Part shown: positions 42,416 through 50,182 of the stretch, in pieces
How the letters are laid out: the number at the start of each line of letters is the position of its first letter
Position numbering within the stretch: position 1 is the stretch's first letter
Source of the DNA: Guptibacillus spartinae
Lineage (GTDB): Bacteria; Bacillota; Bacilli; Bacillales; Guptibacillaceae
Reading direction: 5' to 3'
NCBI RefSeq assembly: GCF_028610625.1
Contig: NZ_JAQQWU010000005.1
Span: 124,001-188,000 of the forward strand
Length of the DNA: 64,000 nt
Position numbers and translations under genes: made by a program
The notes under the pieces: model-generated
Databases searched by the model: none
Seen by the model: only the letters and a program-made list of their open reading frames with translations
What the model was told of the DNA's origin: nothing

Positions 42416-43765
42416 TCAGCTTTCACTTAAAATCGCGGGTAATGATACAGTAAAGGTACTGCCGATCCCTTCTTCACTTGCTACTTCAATCGTTCCATGA
42501 TGATTCTCGACGATTTCCTTCGCGATCGATAGACCAAGTCCCGTTCCCCCTGTTTCTCGTGAACGGTTTTTGTCTACACGGTAAAAGCGAGAAAAAATCT
42601 TCGGAAGCTCGTTACGTGGAATGCCAATCCCTGTATCCGAGATACTTAACGTCACCTTGTCTTCTATCTCTTTTAAATCAACGGTAATGCTGCCTTCCAT
42701 TGTGTATCTCTGAGCATTCTCCAATAAAATAACCACCACTTGTCTGAGCTGTTCACGATCACCTGATACCTTAATTTGCTCAAGTTTTGCGGTAATGGGT
42801 ACATGTAAACGAGATTCAAATTGACTGACGACATGATCCACAACTTCTGTTAAATCCATCTTTTCGAGCGTTGTTTTCTGATGTTCATTTCTTGCAATAG
42901 TAAGCATCTGTTCTAAAATGTGCTTCATGCGGCTACTTTCATCATCCAATGCTTGTAGCGATGATTCTAAAACAGCGGGGTCATCTTTCCCCCATCTTTT
43001 AATTAAATTTAAGTGACCGCGAAATGCTGTTAATGGCGTTCTTAATTCATGGGAAGCATTCGAGACAAAACGCTTTTCTCTTTCAAACTGCTCCTCTACC
43101 TGTTGAAGAAGCTGGTTGAACGTACTCGCAAGCTCCTTTAATTCTTTCGGGTTGTCGGGTTCCGCAATCCGCTTTTGTAAATCAGATGATCCCTTCATTC
43201 GACCCACTTCACTTGTAATCTTCAGAAGCGGACGCAGTCTTTTCTTTGTAAATTGGTAGATAAGGATGGATCCCAGCAAAATGCTAACCAGTCCCGTAAC
43301 AAGTAGAACGGTAAAGATCAGCTGAAGAAATTCAAGCTCATCTTCAAGAGGAACTTTCATATGAATAACGCCACTCGAGAATGGTGTTTCCTGTTTATAA
43401 AATAATCCTTCTTCTTTGTTCCAAATATATTGATCAAACATGGGGACAATTAGTTCATCATTCGAATCAAGCTCTTCCTCTTCTCCTACTTGTGCAAGGA
43501 TTCTTCCCCCTTGACGAATTTCAACATCATAATCCGTATTGTCAGGATACAGCACTTCTTCAAGCGCCTTCTGAACATCGCTTTCGTCTGTAGCATTTAC
43601 CAGCTGTTCTTCAATCACTTCGACCTCATCCCGTGTCGCTTCAAGTAAGAAATATCCAATCGAACCAAGGACAACAAGACCAATAATGATCAAAGCAATA
43701 ATGAACTGCCACACATACCAGGCGGTAAATTGTTTTAACAGTGATTGACTTTGCCGTCTTCTCAT
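42416..43765 (-). CDS. Sensor histidine kinase, YkoH/ArlS type
   Basis: A 449-residue membrane kinase: helices near 18-40 and 145-168 flank an extracytoplasmic domain of about 105 residues. A HAMP region comes next, then the H-box FVSNASHELRTPLTAFRGH near residue 240 and the ATPase boxes ENAQRY, DTGIGIPRNE and GGTGLGLSIAKEIV. It lies 24 bp downstream of its response regulator, and a PepSY gene is divergent, as in the B. subtilis ykoGHI locus. GGGAGG precedes the ATG. Confidence 0.92.
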   Translation of the reverse strand: MRRRQSQSLLKQFTAWYVWQFIIALIIIGLVVLGSIGYFLLEATRDEVEVIEEQLVNATDESDVQKALEEVLYPDNTDYDVEIRQGGRILAQVGEEEELDSNDELIVPMFDQYIWNKEEGLFYKQETPFSSGVIHMKVPLEDELEFLQLIFTVLLVTGLVSILLGSILIYQFTKKRLRPLLKITSEVGRMKGSSDLQKRIAEPDNPKELKELASTFNQLLQQVEEQFEREKRFVSNASHELRTPLTAFRGHLNLIKRWGKDDPAVLESSLQALDDESSRMKHILEQMLTIARNEHQKTTLEKMDLTEVVDHVVSQFESRLHVPITAKLEQIKVSGDREQLRQVVVILLENAQRYTMEGSITVDLKEIEDKVTLSISDTGIGIPRNELPKIFSRFYRVDKNRSRETGGTGLGLSIAKEIVENHHGTIEVASEEGIGSTFTVSLPAILSES

Positions 43766-43789
43766 AAACTTAACCTCCCATTCCTTACT

Positions 43790-44473
43790 TTATGAGGAAC
43801 GTAGGATATAGCCAATCCCTCTAACGGTATGAATAAGCGTCGGCTCGTAGTCGCGATCCAATTTGTTTCGTAGATAGCGAATGTAGACATCGACGACATT
43901 CGTTTCTCCAACAAAATCATACCCCCAAACAGCGGAAAGAAGCCATTCACGACTGAGTGCCTCCCCTTCATGCTTCATGAGAAAAACAAGCAAATCAAAT
44001 TCACGCTGCGTCAGTTCAATCTCGTTACCCTCCCGAATAACGCGACGACTTTTTAAATTGACTTCAAGATTCTCAACGACGATCTTATCTTCTTCTTTCT
44101 CACCTGCCCGAGCCCGTCTTAACACCGCACGTATCCTTGCGAGCAGTTCTTCGATTTCAAACGGCTTCGTAATGTAATCATCTGCGCCACGATCAAGCCC
44201 AAGAATTTTATCTCCCACATAATCTCTTGCGGTTAAGATAATAATCGGTACCTGACTCGTTTTTCGAATCCTTCTGCACACTTCAAGCCCATCAAGCTTC
44301 GGAAGCATCCAATCAAGAAGAATGACGCTCCATTCCTTTTCTTGAAATCGAGCCATGGCTTCCTCGCCATCTTTCGCCGTTGTCACCTCGTATCCTTCGT
44401 GTTCAAGCTCTAACTGCATAAATTGAATAACATTCACTTCATCTTCAACAATAAGAATGGATTCCTTCTCCAC
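43790..44473 (-). CDS. OmpR family response regulator, YkoG type
   Basis: The 227-residue regulator has an N-terminal receiver domain (ILIVEDEVNV, phospho-acceptor Asp in VILLDWMLPKLDG near residue 51, then TAR and KPF) and a C-terminal winged helix (LTQREFDLLVFLMKHEGEAL to YIRYLRNKLD). GTG 44473 is 8 nt from AAGAGG, better than GTG 44482. It probably binds the symmetric repeats at 44523-44560 and controls both its own operon and the divergent PepSY gene. Confidence 0.93.
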   Translation of the reverse strand: MEKESILIVEDEVNVIQFMQLELEHEGYEVTTAKDGEEAMARFQEKEWSVILLDWMLPKLDGLEVCRRIRKTSQVPIIILTARDYVGDKILGLDRGADDYITKPFEIEELLARIRAVLRRARAGEKEEDKIVVENLEVNLKSRRVIREGNEIELTQREFDLLVFLMKHEGEALSREWLLSAVWGYDFVGETNVVDVYIRYLRNKLDRDYEPTLIHTVRGIGYILRSS

Positions 44474-44522
44474 GCTCTTCACCTCTTTCCTCTATTGTAC
44501 CTACCCTCATCTCAATAGAAAA

Positions 44523-44560
44523 ATGAGAATTTCATGAGAGAATGCTCATTATTTTCTCAT
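44523..44560. promoter_or_regulatory. Symmetric operator between response regulator and PepSY genes
   Basis: ATGAGA occurs at 44523 and 44534 (11-bp spacing). The inverse form (GCTCAT, TCTCAT) occurs at 44544 and 44555 (again 11 bp). Two direct repeats one helical turn apart, mirrored, are what OmpR-family dimers bind. Confidence 0.55.
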
Positions 44561-44632
44561 GCCGCTGTCCTTTTTTTATTAGACTCTTTCCTTATCATAG
44601 AGGATGTCATACAAAATAAAGGAGGAAACAGG

Positions 44633-44998
44633 ATGAAATTCAAAAAAACACTTATCGTTGGCGGTACTGCACTAGGACTTGCTGGAGGTGCTTTTCTTTA
44701 CCAGGGAACAGATGGGATGGAGAATGTGCTTGCTTCAGCCAACAACAATGAAAGCAAACTAATCGAAGAAGCGAAGATTTCAGAAGCGGAAGCTGAAAAG
44801 ATTGCCACAGAAGAAGTGGCAGGAAAAGTAACCGAGAAAGATGTTGAGAAAGAAAACGGAACGATTGTTTATGAGTTCGACATCAAAACAGATGCTGGTG
44901 AAACAGAGGTTGAAATTGATGGGATGAGCGGTGAAGTGTTGCAAGTTGAAGTTGATGATGAAGTTGATAATCAGGATGAAACAAAGTCTTCCCAGTAA
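44633..44998 (+). CDS. PepSY domain protein, YkoI type
   Basis: A 121-residue exported protein. It has a signal peptide or anchor (KKTLIVGGTALGLAGGAFLY) and one PepSY domain of about 65 residues (KISEAEAEKIATEEVAGKV to YEFDIKTDAGETEVEIDGMS), followed by an acidic tail. PepSY proteins are thought to act as protease inhibitors or signal modulators in the envelope. It is divergent from the two-component genes and likely under their control. AAAGGAGG lies before the ATG; the longer frame from 44534 is not needed. Confidence 0.9.
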   Translation: MKFKKTLIVGGTALGLAGGAFLYQGTDGMENVLASANNNESKLIEEAKISEAEAEKIATEEVAGKVTEKDVEKENGTIVYEFDIKTDAGETEVEIDGMSGEVLQVEVDDEVDNQDETKSSQ

Positions 44999-45015
44999 TA
45001 CTGGGAGACTTTTTT
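44983..45015. terminator. Bidirectional terminator overlapping the PepSY stop
   Basis: AAGTCT-CCCAGT pairs with ACTGGGAGACTT (one bulged T) and a T-run follows on the plus strand. It also faces the end of the secD-like gene. Confidence 0.85.
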
Positions 45016-45016
45016 C

Positions 45017-46270
45017 TTATTTGTGGTGTCGGGTTTGCCATTCTACAACTCTCGCTTCGCCAATCATATAGAGTAGTAATCTTAACAAAGCATAGCATGT
45101 TAAGAACCCCGCAAAACTGCTGATTAAGAGCATAGTCGCGAACCCCTTCACACTACCAACTCCAAAAATAAATAGCCCTGCGGCAGCAATTAATGTGGTA
45201 AGATGCGCATCAGCTATCGTCTTAAAGGTACGATTTGAAGCAAACATGATCTTCTTTAACAATGGAGCAGGTGTTTCATATTCTTTCAGGCGCTCAAACG
45301 TAAGAATGGTTGCATCAACTGCCATACCGAGACCAAGAATGAAGGCGGCAAGCCCTGTTAACGTTAGAACCCCTTCTACAAAAACGAAAATACCGATCGC
45401 AAGGTAAAGATAACTAACCATACAGATGATTGAAACAAGTCCAAGCCAGTGATAGCGCCAAATCATGAACAGAAAAACAAGAAATAGTGCTAGAACGCCA
45501 GCTTTCACCGTATTTTGTAACGCCTGGTCACCAAGCTGACCGCTGACAGATTGGGAAGAAATTTCTTCTAATGGAGCAGGGAGATTGCCCGTGATAAGCA
45601 CTTTTGATAGCAACTTTGCTTCCTCAGGAGAAAAATCGCTAGAGAGCGCCATTCCTCCTTTATTTGAAAGAGCTTTATCTAACCTACCATCAAAAATAAT
45701 CTTTGAATCTTCTTTGTCTTTCTCCTTTTGATAAGAGTCTCCCGACACGTAATCAAGCCAGACAACAAGATGTTGCTTTTCATATTTTTGTGAGACGTTT
45801 TTCAAATTAATGGCATCACTAAAGTCAATGGTAACAACTTGAGCGGTATCCGCTGTGGATTGCGCCAACCCTACCGAAGAGAAATCTGATGAAGAAAACA
45901 CAAGATTGTTAGCTGTATCTCGTATTGAAATGTTTCCTCCTATGGAAATAAACTCACGCGCTTCTTCCTGATCTTTCACTCCTGGCACTTGAATGCGAAT
46001 GCGCTTTTCATCTTCCGTTGTAATAACTGGCTCATTAATTCCAAGTACATTAATACGATCGCTAATGAGAGAAGCCGTTTGCGACACAAGCTCTTCCTTT
46101 GATTCGCTGCTCTTTTCGTAAGGGTCCTGTACTTCATAGAGGATTTCAAAGCCACCTTGTAAATCGAGCCCGAGCTTCAGTTCTTCTAAAATGTTTTTAG
46201 AGGTTGAGATCATTAATAGGAAGATGATTCCGACCGTCATGACTATTGATAGGACCCAGCTTTTTTTCAT
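45017..46270 (-). CDS. SecD-like protein without a SecF half
   Basis: A 417-residue SecD: N-terminal helix, the D1 motif LKLGLDLQGG near residue 35, an extracytoplasmic P1 domain (IRIQVPGVKDQEEAREFI), then five helices with GLGMAVDATILTFERLKE (D4 motif; the usual form is VDANILIFERIKE). SecD/F uses the proton gradient to help pull exported proteins across the membrane. In Bacillus SecD and SecF are normally one fused protein, whereas this gene ends after the SecD half and no SecF follows. It is probably a second, specialised copy. Confidence 0.88.
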   Translation of the reverse strand: MKKSWVLSIVMTVGIIFLLMISTSKNILEELKLGLDLQGGFEILYEVQDPYEKSSESKEELVSQTASLISDRINVLGINEPVITTEDEKRIRIQVPGVKDQEEAREFISIGGNISIRDTANNLVFSSSDFSSVGLAQSTADTAQVVTIDFSDAINLKNVSQKYEKQHLVVWLDYVSGDSYQKEKDKEDSKIIFDGRLDKALSNKGGMALSSDFSPEEAKLLSKVLITGNLPAPLEEISSQSVSGQLGDQALQNTVKAGVLALFLVFLFMIWRYHWLGLVSIICMVSYLYLAIGIFVFVEGVLTLTGLAAFILGLGMAVDATILTFERLKEYETPAPLLKKIMFASNRTFKTIADAHLTTLIAAAGLFIFGVGSVKGFATMLLISSFAGFLTCYALLRLLLYMIGEARVVEWQTRHHK

Positions 46271-46307
46271 TAGTTAACAAACACCTTTTTTAGATAAGTA
46301 GCGCCTC

Positions 46308-46490
46308 TTACTTCCGATACGAGCGGTACAATGAATTCCCTATGAACATGATAAAACCATAGCAAACCGCAATGATTGTAAACGGCGTAAGATCATCGTT
46401 CCTTACAAGGATCATGCCGATTAAGACAAACAGTAAGAGGCCGAGAAAATTGACGATCCAGTAGGGTTTTGAGAATAAGCCTGACTTCAT
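46308..46490 (-). CDS. Small two-helix membrane protein upstream of secD
   Basis: A 60-residue protein of two helices (WIVNFLGLLLFVLIGMIL and FTIIAVCYGFIMFIGN) with a basic C-terminus. GGGGAG is 7 nt from ATG 46490. The SecD-like gene starts 37 bp downstream, so they are probably co-transcribed. A role beside SecD is an inference only. Unrecognised family. Confidence 0.65.
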   Translation of the reverse strand: MKSGLFSKPYWIVNFLGLLLFVLIGMILVRNDDLTPFTIIAVCYGFIMFIGNSLYRSYRK

Positions 46491-46562
46491 TTTCAATCTC
46501 CCCTTCGATTTTCACACTCTCTTACTAGTACGATCCTCAAGTAATTTGGTTTCATTTTCCAA

Positions 46563-47504
46563 TTAATCCTTCTTTGTATCCTGTTCTGTCACATACTGAA
46601 CTGCCTCTTCTAACACAACTGGGAAGTCAGCTGGAAAAACGTGGCCCATCCCTTCTTTTACAATGAGTTGGCATGGAATCTGATAGGCTTCAAAAAGTTG
46701 AACCGCTTCTAATACAGTTTCATAGAAAGGATCTTGATCACCTGTCATGATGAAGCCTTTTACAAAAGGGTCTAGTTGTTTTGTGAGCGTTTCTTTCAAT
46801 AACGCTAGGTCGAAAGCTGGAACGATGGCAATAAAATAGTGAAACTCTTCCACATCAGCTCGCAAACTCATTTGAGCTGCGATATTCCCGCCTTGAGAAG
46901 CTCCTGTGATGATGGGAACTTTTTCAGCAAGATGATGCTGTTGACTGAACGATTGATAGGTCGTTCTCACATCATTTATTGCGATGGTTGGGTCATCCCA
47001 TGAATAGCACTGATAGCTGAAAAGTTGAGAGGATTGAGGAAAACCCATAAAGTAATGGTTCGTGATTCCGGGATCAGCCCACTGTTTGGAAAACTCTTCG
47101 ATATTCGATCCTTTCCAGTGCAGTGGGAAGAGAACCGTCTCTGCCTCCTGGTTACCTAGAGTTGTGTAAAGCGCATGAGCAGATTCTTTTTCAGTTTCAT
47201 ACATTCGCTGGCATTCTAGCAAAATCGTTTTAAACTCAGCATAGGGTTTTAGTGTGCTTAAATCTGGATCTGCTGATAAAATTTCTGGATTCCACCATAA
47301 GCCATGCTCGATCACATCTTGCAATTCGGCCAGTGCCTCCTGATGTTTTCCTTCTAAGACGTACAAGCTTGCGATCCAGTGTCCTAAACGGTCGCGTTTC
47401 TGAGGGAACTTTTCTTTTGCTTCTTCCATTAACGTAAAAGCTTCCTTATTGGCTTTCTTTTCAACAAGATCAATTACCTGTCTTTGCAGTTCAATGAATG
47501 TTAT
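46563..47504 (-). CDS. Alpha/beta hydrolase with helical N-domain, unusual start
   Basis: The C-terminal part (from about residue 110) is an alpha/beta hydrolase with the nucleophile elbow ITGASQGGNIA and a late catalytic His in GMGHVFPADFP; the N-terminal part is helical and TPR-like. The frame has an ATG at 47429, but in-frame sequence typical of the protein (TFIELQRQVIDLVEKKANKE) runs on upstream to ATA 47504, which stands 8 nt after GGGAGG. An ATA start giving 313 residues is therefore likely; ATT two codons later is an alternative. Confidence 0.72.
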   Translation of the reverse strand: MTFIELQRQVIDLVEKKANKEAFTLMEEAKEKFPQKRDRLGHWIASLYVLEGKHQEALAELQDVIEHGLWWNPEILSADPDLSTLKPYAEFKTILLECQRMYETEKESAHALYTTLGNQEAETVLFPLHWKGSNIEEFSKQWADPGITNHYFMGFPQSSQLFSYQCYSWDDPTIAINDVRTTYQSFSQQHHLAEKVPIITGASQGGNIAAQMSLRADVEEFHYFIAIVPAFDLALLKETLTKQLDPFVKGFIMTGDQDPFYETVLEAVQLFEAYQIPCQLIVKEGMGHVFPADFPVVLEEAVQYVTEQDTKKD

Positions 47505-47528
47505 TGTAAAAACCTCCCACCTTTTGAA

Positions 47529-47552
47529 TTAGTTCAATATTAATTGAACTAA
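47529..47552. promoter_or_regulatory. Perfect palindrome, probable operator of the divergent pair
   Basis: TTAGTTCAAT (47529-47538), a 4-bp centre and ATTGAACTAA (47543-47552) are exactly complementary. The site lies between the hydrolase start and the ArsR-type regulator gene, the usual place for an autoregulatory operator. A second, longer-spaced pair, AATGAGTT (47564) and AACTCATT (47603), flanks the regulator's promoter region. Confidence 0.6.
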
Positions 47553-47652
47553 CACATCTAGTCAATGAGTTAGTATAAATAATTTAGATTATTCTAATTT
47601 AGAACTCATTATGTTAAGCTAATAAAAAAGTTGAGTGATCGGAGGAATTTTT

Positions 47653-48549
47653 ATGTCTTATAACGTTAGTGTGCTAGCCTCCCCAGTACATGAGCTTTTG
47701 TTAAGCTTTTCTTTATATAAAAGACAAACCCTTATGAAATATTTAGATCTTGGTTCTAAGTGGCCCGGCGAAGTAGAAGAATCGCTTTCCCTTGAATTGA
47801 AAGAGGCGATCGCATCAAAAGAGAACCTATTCTTTGAAGACTTACTCGTGCTGTTCATTGAACAATCTCCTTATAAGCATGACATCGATTCTTTTATTGA
47901 GTGGTTAGGGAATATGTCAGCCGGGGAGTTGTTTGAGCGGATCGCTTCTTCGCTCGACGATCATATGACGTTGCCTACAAATTTATTAGAGCAGCGAGAT
48001 CGGTCGATTAAGCTTCTAAAGGAATGGAACAACGAATATTTTCAGTTTCATCGCGAGGGAGTTTTGGAGCGATTAATGGCAGATGCAGAGAGTAAACGAA
48101 AGATGCTAGAAGAAGAATCCGGTGAGGAAGTGGTTTTGCAAGCTAGTCGTTTTGTGGTGGAGTCGGAAATCGTTCAGAACGTATGCTTAATCCCGTCTCT
48201 CCACATTCAACCGATGGCCTTGATCGATCATTTGAAAGATACGCTTTATATTACTTATTCTGTGAAGGATCCTAAAAAGAAACGAAGTGAACTGCTCCTT
48301 TTCACGAAAGCACTTGGTGACGATAAGCGATTAAAAATCCTCGAATTTCTTTCATACGAGTCCCATACGTTCACAGATATTGTTTCTGAAATCGGGATGG
48401 CAAAAGGCAATATCCATCACCACCTTTCGATTTTAAGAGGAGCTGGATTAGTGAATATTCATATCAAGGATGAGCGGAATACATTTTATTATAGTACGAA
48501 TAAAGAGATTGCAGAGGAATTTAGGATGTTGGTGAATCAGCTTCTTTAA
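47653..48549 (+). CDS. ArsR-type winged-helix regulator with large N-domain
   Basis: A 298-residue protein with an unusual layout. Residues 1-210 form a helical, acidic domain without a known motif. Only the last 90 residues make the ArsR-type winged helix (TKALGDDKRLKILEFLSYES, then FTDIVSEIGMAKGNIHHHLSILRGAGLV). GGAGG lies 7 nt before ATG 47653. It is divergent from the hydrolase, with a perfect palindrome between them, so it probably represses that gene and itself. Confidence 0.88.
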   Translation: MSYNVSVLASPVHELLLSFSLYKRQTLMKYLDLGSKWPGEVEESLSLELKEAIASKENLFFEDLLVLFIEQSPYKHDIDSFIEWLGNMSAGELFERIASSLDDHMTLPTNLLEQRDRSIKLLKEWNNEYFQFHREGVLERLMADAESKRKMLEEESGEEVVLQASRFVVESEIVQNVCLIPSLHIQPMALIDHLKDTLYITYSVKDPKKKRSELLLFTKALGDDKRLKILEFLSYESHTFTDIVSEIGMAKGNIHHHLSILRGAGLVNIHIKDERNTFYYSTNKEIAEEFRMLVNQLL

Positions 48550-48551
48550 TA

Positions 48552-48590
48552 GTGCCTGGCACCACCCGAATATTGTTACTTGATGTCGAA
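48552..48590 (+). repeat. Dispersed 39-bp element, copy 1
   Basis: GTGCCTGGCACCACCCG is followed by 22 bp ending in GTCGAA, 2 bp after the ArsR-type gene's stop. Same length, orientation and core as the copies at 51900, 57323 and 62413. Confidence 0.85.
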
Positions 48591-49308
48591 CAACATGCTA
48601 AACGTCATATGGTAATCGATTGTACTTTTCGTATCAAAACCTAACGTCAAACTCTGACCCACTCTCCCAAGCCCCTATCACTTTCCTCATCCTTCTCTAT
48701 CTTTCCCTTACTCTTCTCTTCCTTAAGCTAAGATGCTCTAGGACTATTGAACCACTGAAGGCACTAGATCAGATAGGAAACATTGGACAGGGAATGACTA
48801 CCTTTACAGCGCTGACGAAAAACATCAGCGCTGTAAAAGTAGCCGTCCTTTTTACTGAAGTATACTGAGACCTTCTGAGGTTTCCACCGTATCACCCGAT
48901 TTGAACGCTTGAATTTCTTCAACAGCTCGCTTTCTACACATTAAACCAGTCCAATGTGCGTCATCTGCAAGCTGCTACCGTACCGTAGTACGCCTGGTTA
49001 CCTACCCGAACCGTTAACGGCCGTTCACGCCATAGCTTCTCACCACAGAAACCGGGAACTGTGTTTGATGTAGAACGCTGAATTTTCTGCATCGGCTTCA
49101 GCTCACCTGACAAGTTTTGTTTTCGAACGTGTGGTAGGCATTCCACGTTCTGAGCAGCGGCGCACTTGAAGAAACCTCACCATTTCCATATTAAAAAAGA
49201 GAATGGGAAGCCGCTAATCGATATGAAGTTAGATTGTGTCCTATGTAGGATTCATGCTTAGAGAGAGGTCACGTTTAACAGTGAACTCTCTCCCCTTTTT
49301 TACAGAGA
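48591..49308. other. Gene-poor 700-bp stretch
   Basis: No gene can be supported here. Short frames exist on both strands (48620-48868 plus, 48961-49146 minus) but lack convincing starts or families. A 13-bp perfect hairpin is described separately. A second hairpin at 49261-49292 carries a T-run on the plus strand. Confidence 0.5.
48803..48837. repeat. Perfect 13-bp inverted repeat
   Basis: TTTACAGCGCTGA (48803-48815) is fully complementary to TCAGCGCTGTAAA (48825-48837), with 9 nt between. There is no T-run, so it is not a standard terminator. Confidence 0.7.
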
Positions 49309-49470
49309 TCACCCTGTTTTTTGATTCGAACTTCGAGCGTTTAAATGATCTGGAAGCTGCAGTATGGTATCGTTCAGCGTATCGAGCTTTTGCTCAATGC
49401 GGTGCAACAAGTACAGCGTCACCACAACCGGAAAACCAACATCACTGACCAAAGACATCCAGGACTCCAT
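49309..49470 (-). CDS. YvrJ family small membrane protein
   Basis: A 53-codon gene with GGGAGG 8 nt before the ATG. SDVGFPVVVTLYLLHRIEQKLDTLN is an N-terminal helix followed by a short amphipathic segment, the signature of the YvrJ family. The function is unknown. It is the last of the DUF1659-DUF2922-YvrJ set, a combination I know from other Bacillaceae. Confidence 0.85.
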   Translation of the reverse strand: MESWMSLVSDVGFPVVVTLYLLHRIEQKLDTLNDTILQLPDHLNARSSNQKTG

Positions 49471-49543
49471 TCGTTCACCCTCCCTGTTCGTTTAGTTGCC
49501 TTGCTAAAAAGGAAGGACAAGTGCCCTTCCTCTTTTCAATCCA

Positions 49544-49762
49544 TTAACCGATGATAATGTCGTTCTCATTGCGCTCAATGATACGAGCGCCTTTTTTGGA
49601 AACTAGATCGCCTCCGCTTGTTGTGAAACAGTTTTGTGCAAGGAGCGTATCCATCGCAGCGGCAATTGCAGCTGGATTCACCGGCTCGACTGGATCGCTT
49701 AATGTAATCGAGAACGGCTTATTGTCACGCGTGTTGAACTGAAGTTCGAGTGTTTTTGCCAT
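49544..49762 (-). CDS. DUF2922 protein
   Basis: A 72-residue soluble protein, MAKTLELQFNTRDNKPFSIT to VSKKGARIIERNENDIIIG, matching DUF2922 along its full length. The pattern predicts a small beta-rich fold. It follows the DUF1659 gene by about 37 bp and has AAGGAGG in front. Confidence 0.88.
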   Translation of the reverse strand: MAKTLELQFNTRDNKPFSITLSDPVEPVNPAAIAAAMDTLLAQNCFTTSGGDLVSKKGARIIERNENDIIIG

Positions 49763-49799
49763 GTTTGATTTCCTCCTTTCTTATCAATTTATCCGCTGA

Positions 49800-50018
49800 T
49801 TACGCCTGAAGATCAGAAGAGTCATTGCGCTCAACTGCAAACAAATTGTGCTGCTGAAGTGGTGCTAGCGCTAGTGCGACTGCGAAAAGCGCATCAGGCG
49901 TAGCGGAAGTTTTCACATTGTTGAAGTTCTTGCTGCGGAAGATGGATTTACCGTTTTCGTCCACGCCCACTTCAAGTACCATGCGAAGCTGCGTATCCAT
50001 TAGGGATGAGGTTGCCAT
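49800..50018 (-). CDS. DUF1659 protein
   Basis: A 72-residue protein with LRMVLEVGVDENGKSIFRSK and FNNVKTSATPDALFAVALALAP, typical of DUF1659, again probably a small beta-containing fold. AAAGGAGGTGATC precedes the ATG at 50018, three codons into the open frame. First gene of the three-gene cassette. Confidence 0.88.
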   Translation of the reverse strand: MATSSLMDTQLRMVLEVGVDENGKSIFRSKNFNNVKTSATPDALFAVALALAPLQQHNLFAVERNDSSDLQA

Positions 50019-50101
50019 GTTGATCACCTCCTTTCACCCTATATATCGCTTGGAAAGTGGAAAAAGGGGCATGGTGTGGAAAATAAATTTTTAGAACGAG
50101 A

Positions 50102-50131
50102 AAAAGCCGACCCCATGGCGGGATCGGCTTG
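50102..50131 (-). terminator. Terminator, second of a tandem pair
   Basis: AAGCCGATCCC pairs with GGGGTCGGCTT over a short loop (one G-U pair) and TTTTTC follows on the minus strand. Confidence 0.85.
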
Positions 50132-50142
50132 CGTAACCAAAT

Positions 50143-50174
50143 AAGAAGGACTGCATCAGGATGCAGCCCTTCTT
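50143..50174 (-). terminator. Terminator after the aldo/keto reductase
   Basis: AAGAAGG-CTGCATC pairs with GATGCAG-CCTTCTT (one mismatch) right behind the stop. It forms a tandem with the hairpin at 50102-50131. Confidence 0.8.
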
Positions 50175-50182
50175 CAAAGATC

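Noticed and set aside
48620-48868. 82-codon plus-strand frame
   Set aside because: It starts at a TTG without a ribosome site, has a biased pyrimidine-rich first half and no recognisable family.
48961-49146. 61-codon minus-strand frame
   Set aside because: Short stretches look protein-like (LTVRVGNQAYYGTVAA), but there is no ribosome site or family match, so it is left as a possible remnant.
49261-49300. Hairpin with a T-run behind the YvrJ gene
   Set aside because: The T-run is on the plus strand and separated by CCCC, so it does not work as a terminator for the minus-strand cassette; kept only as a note.
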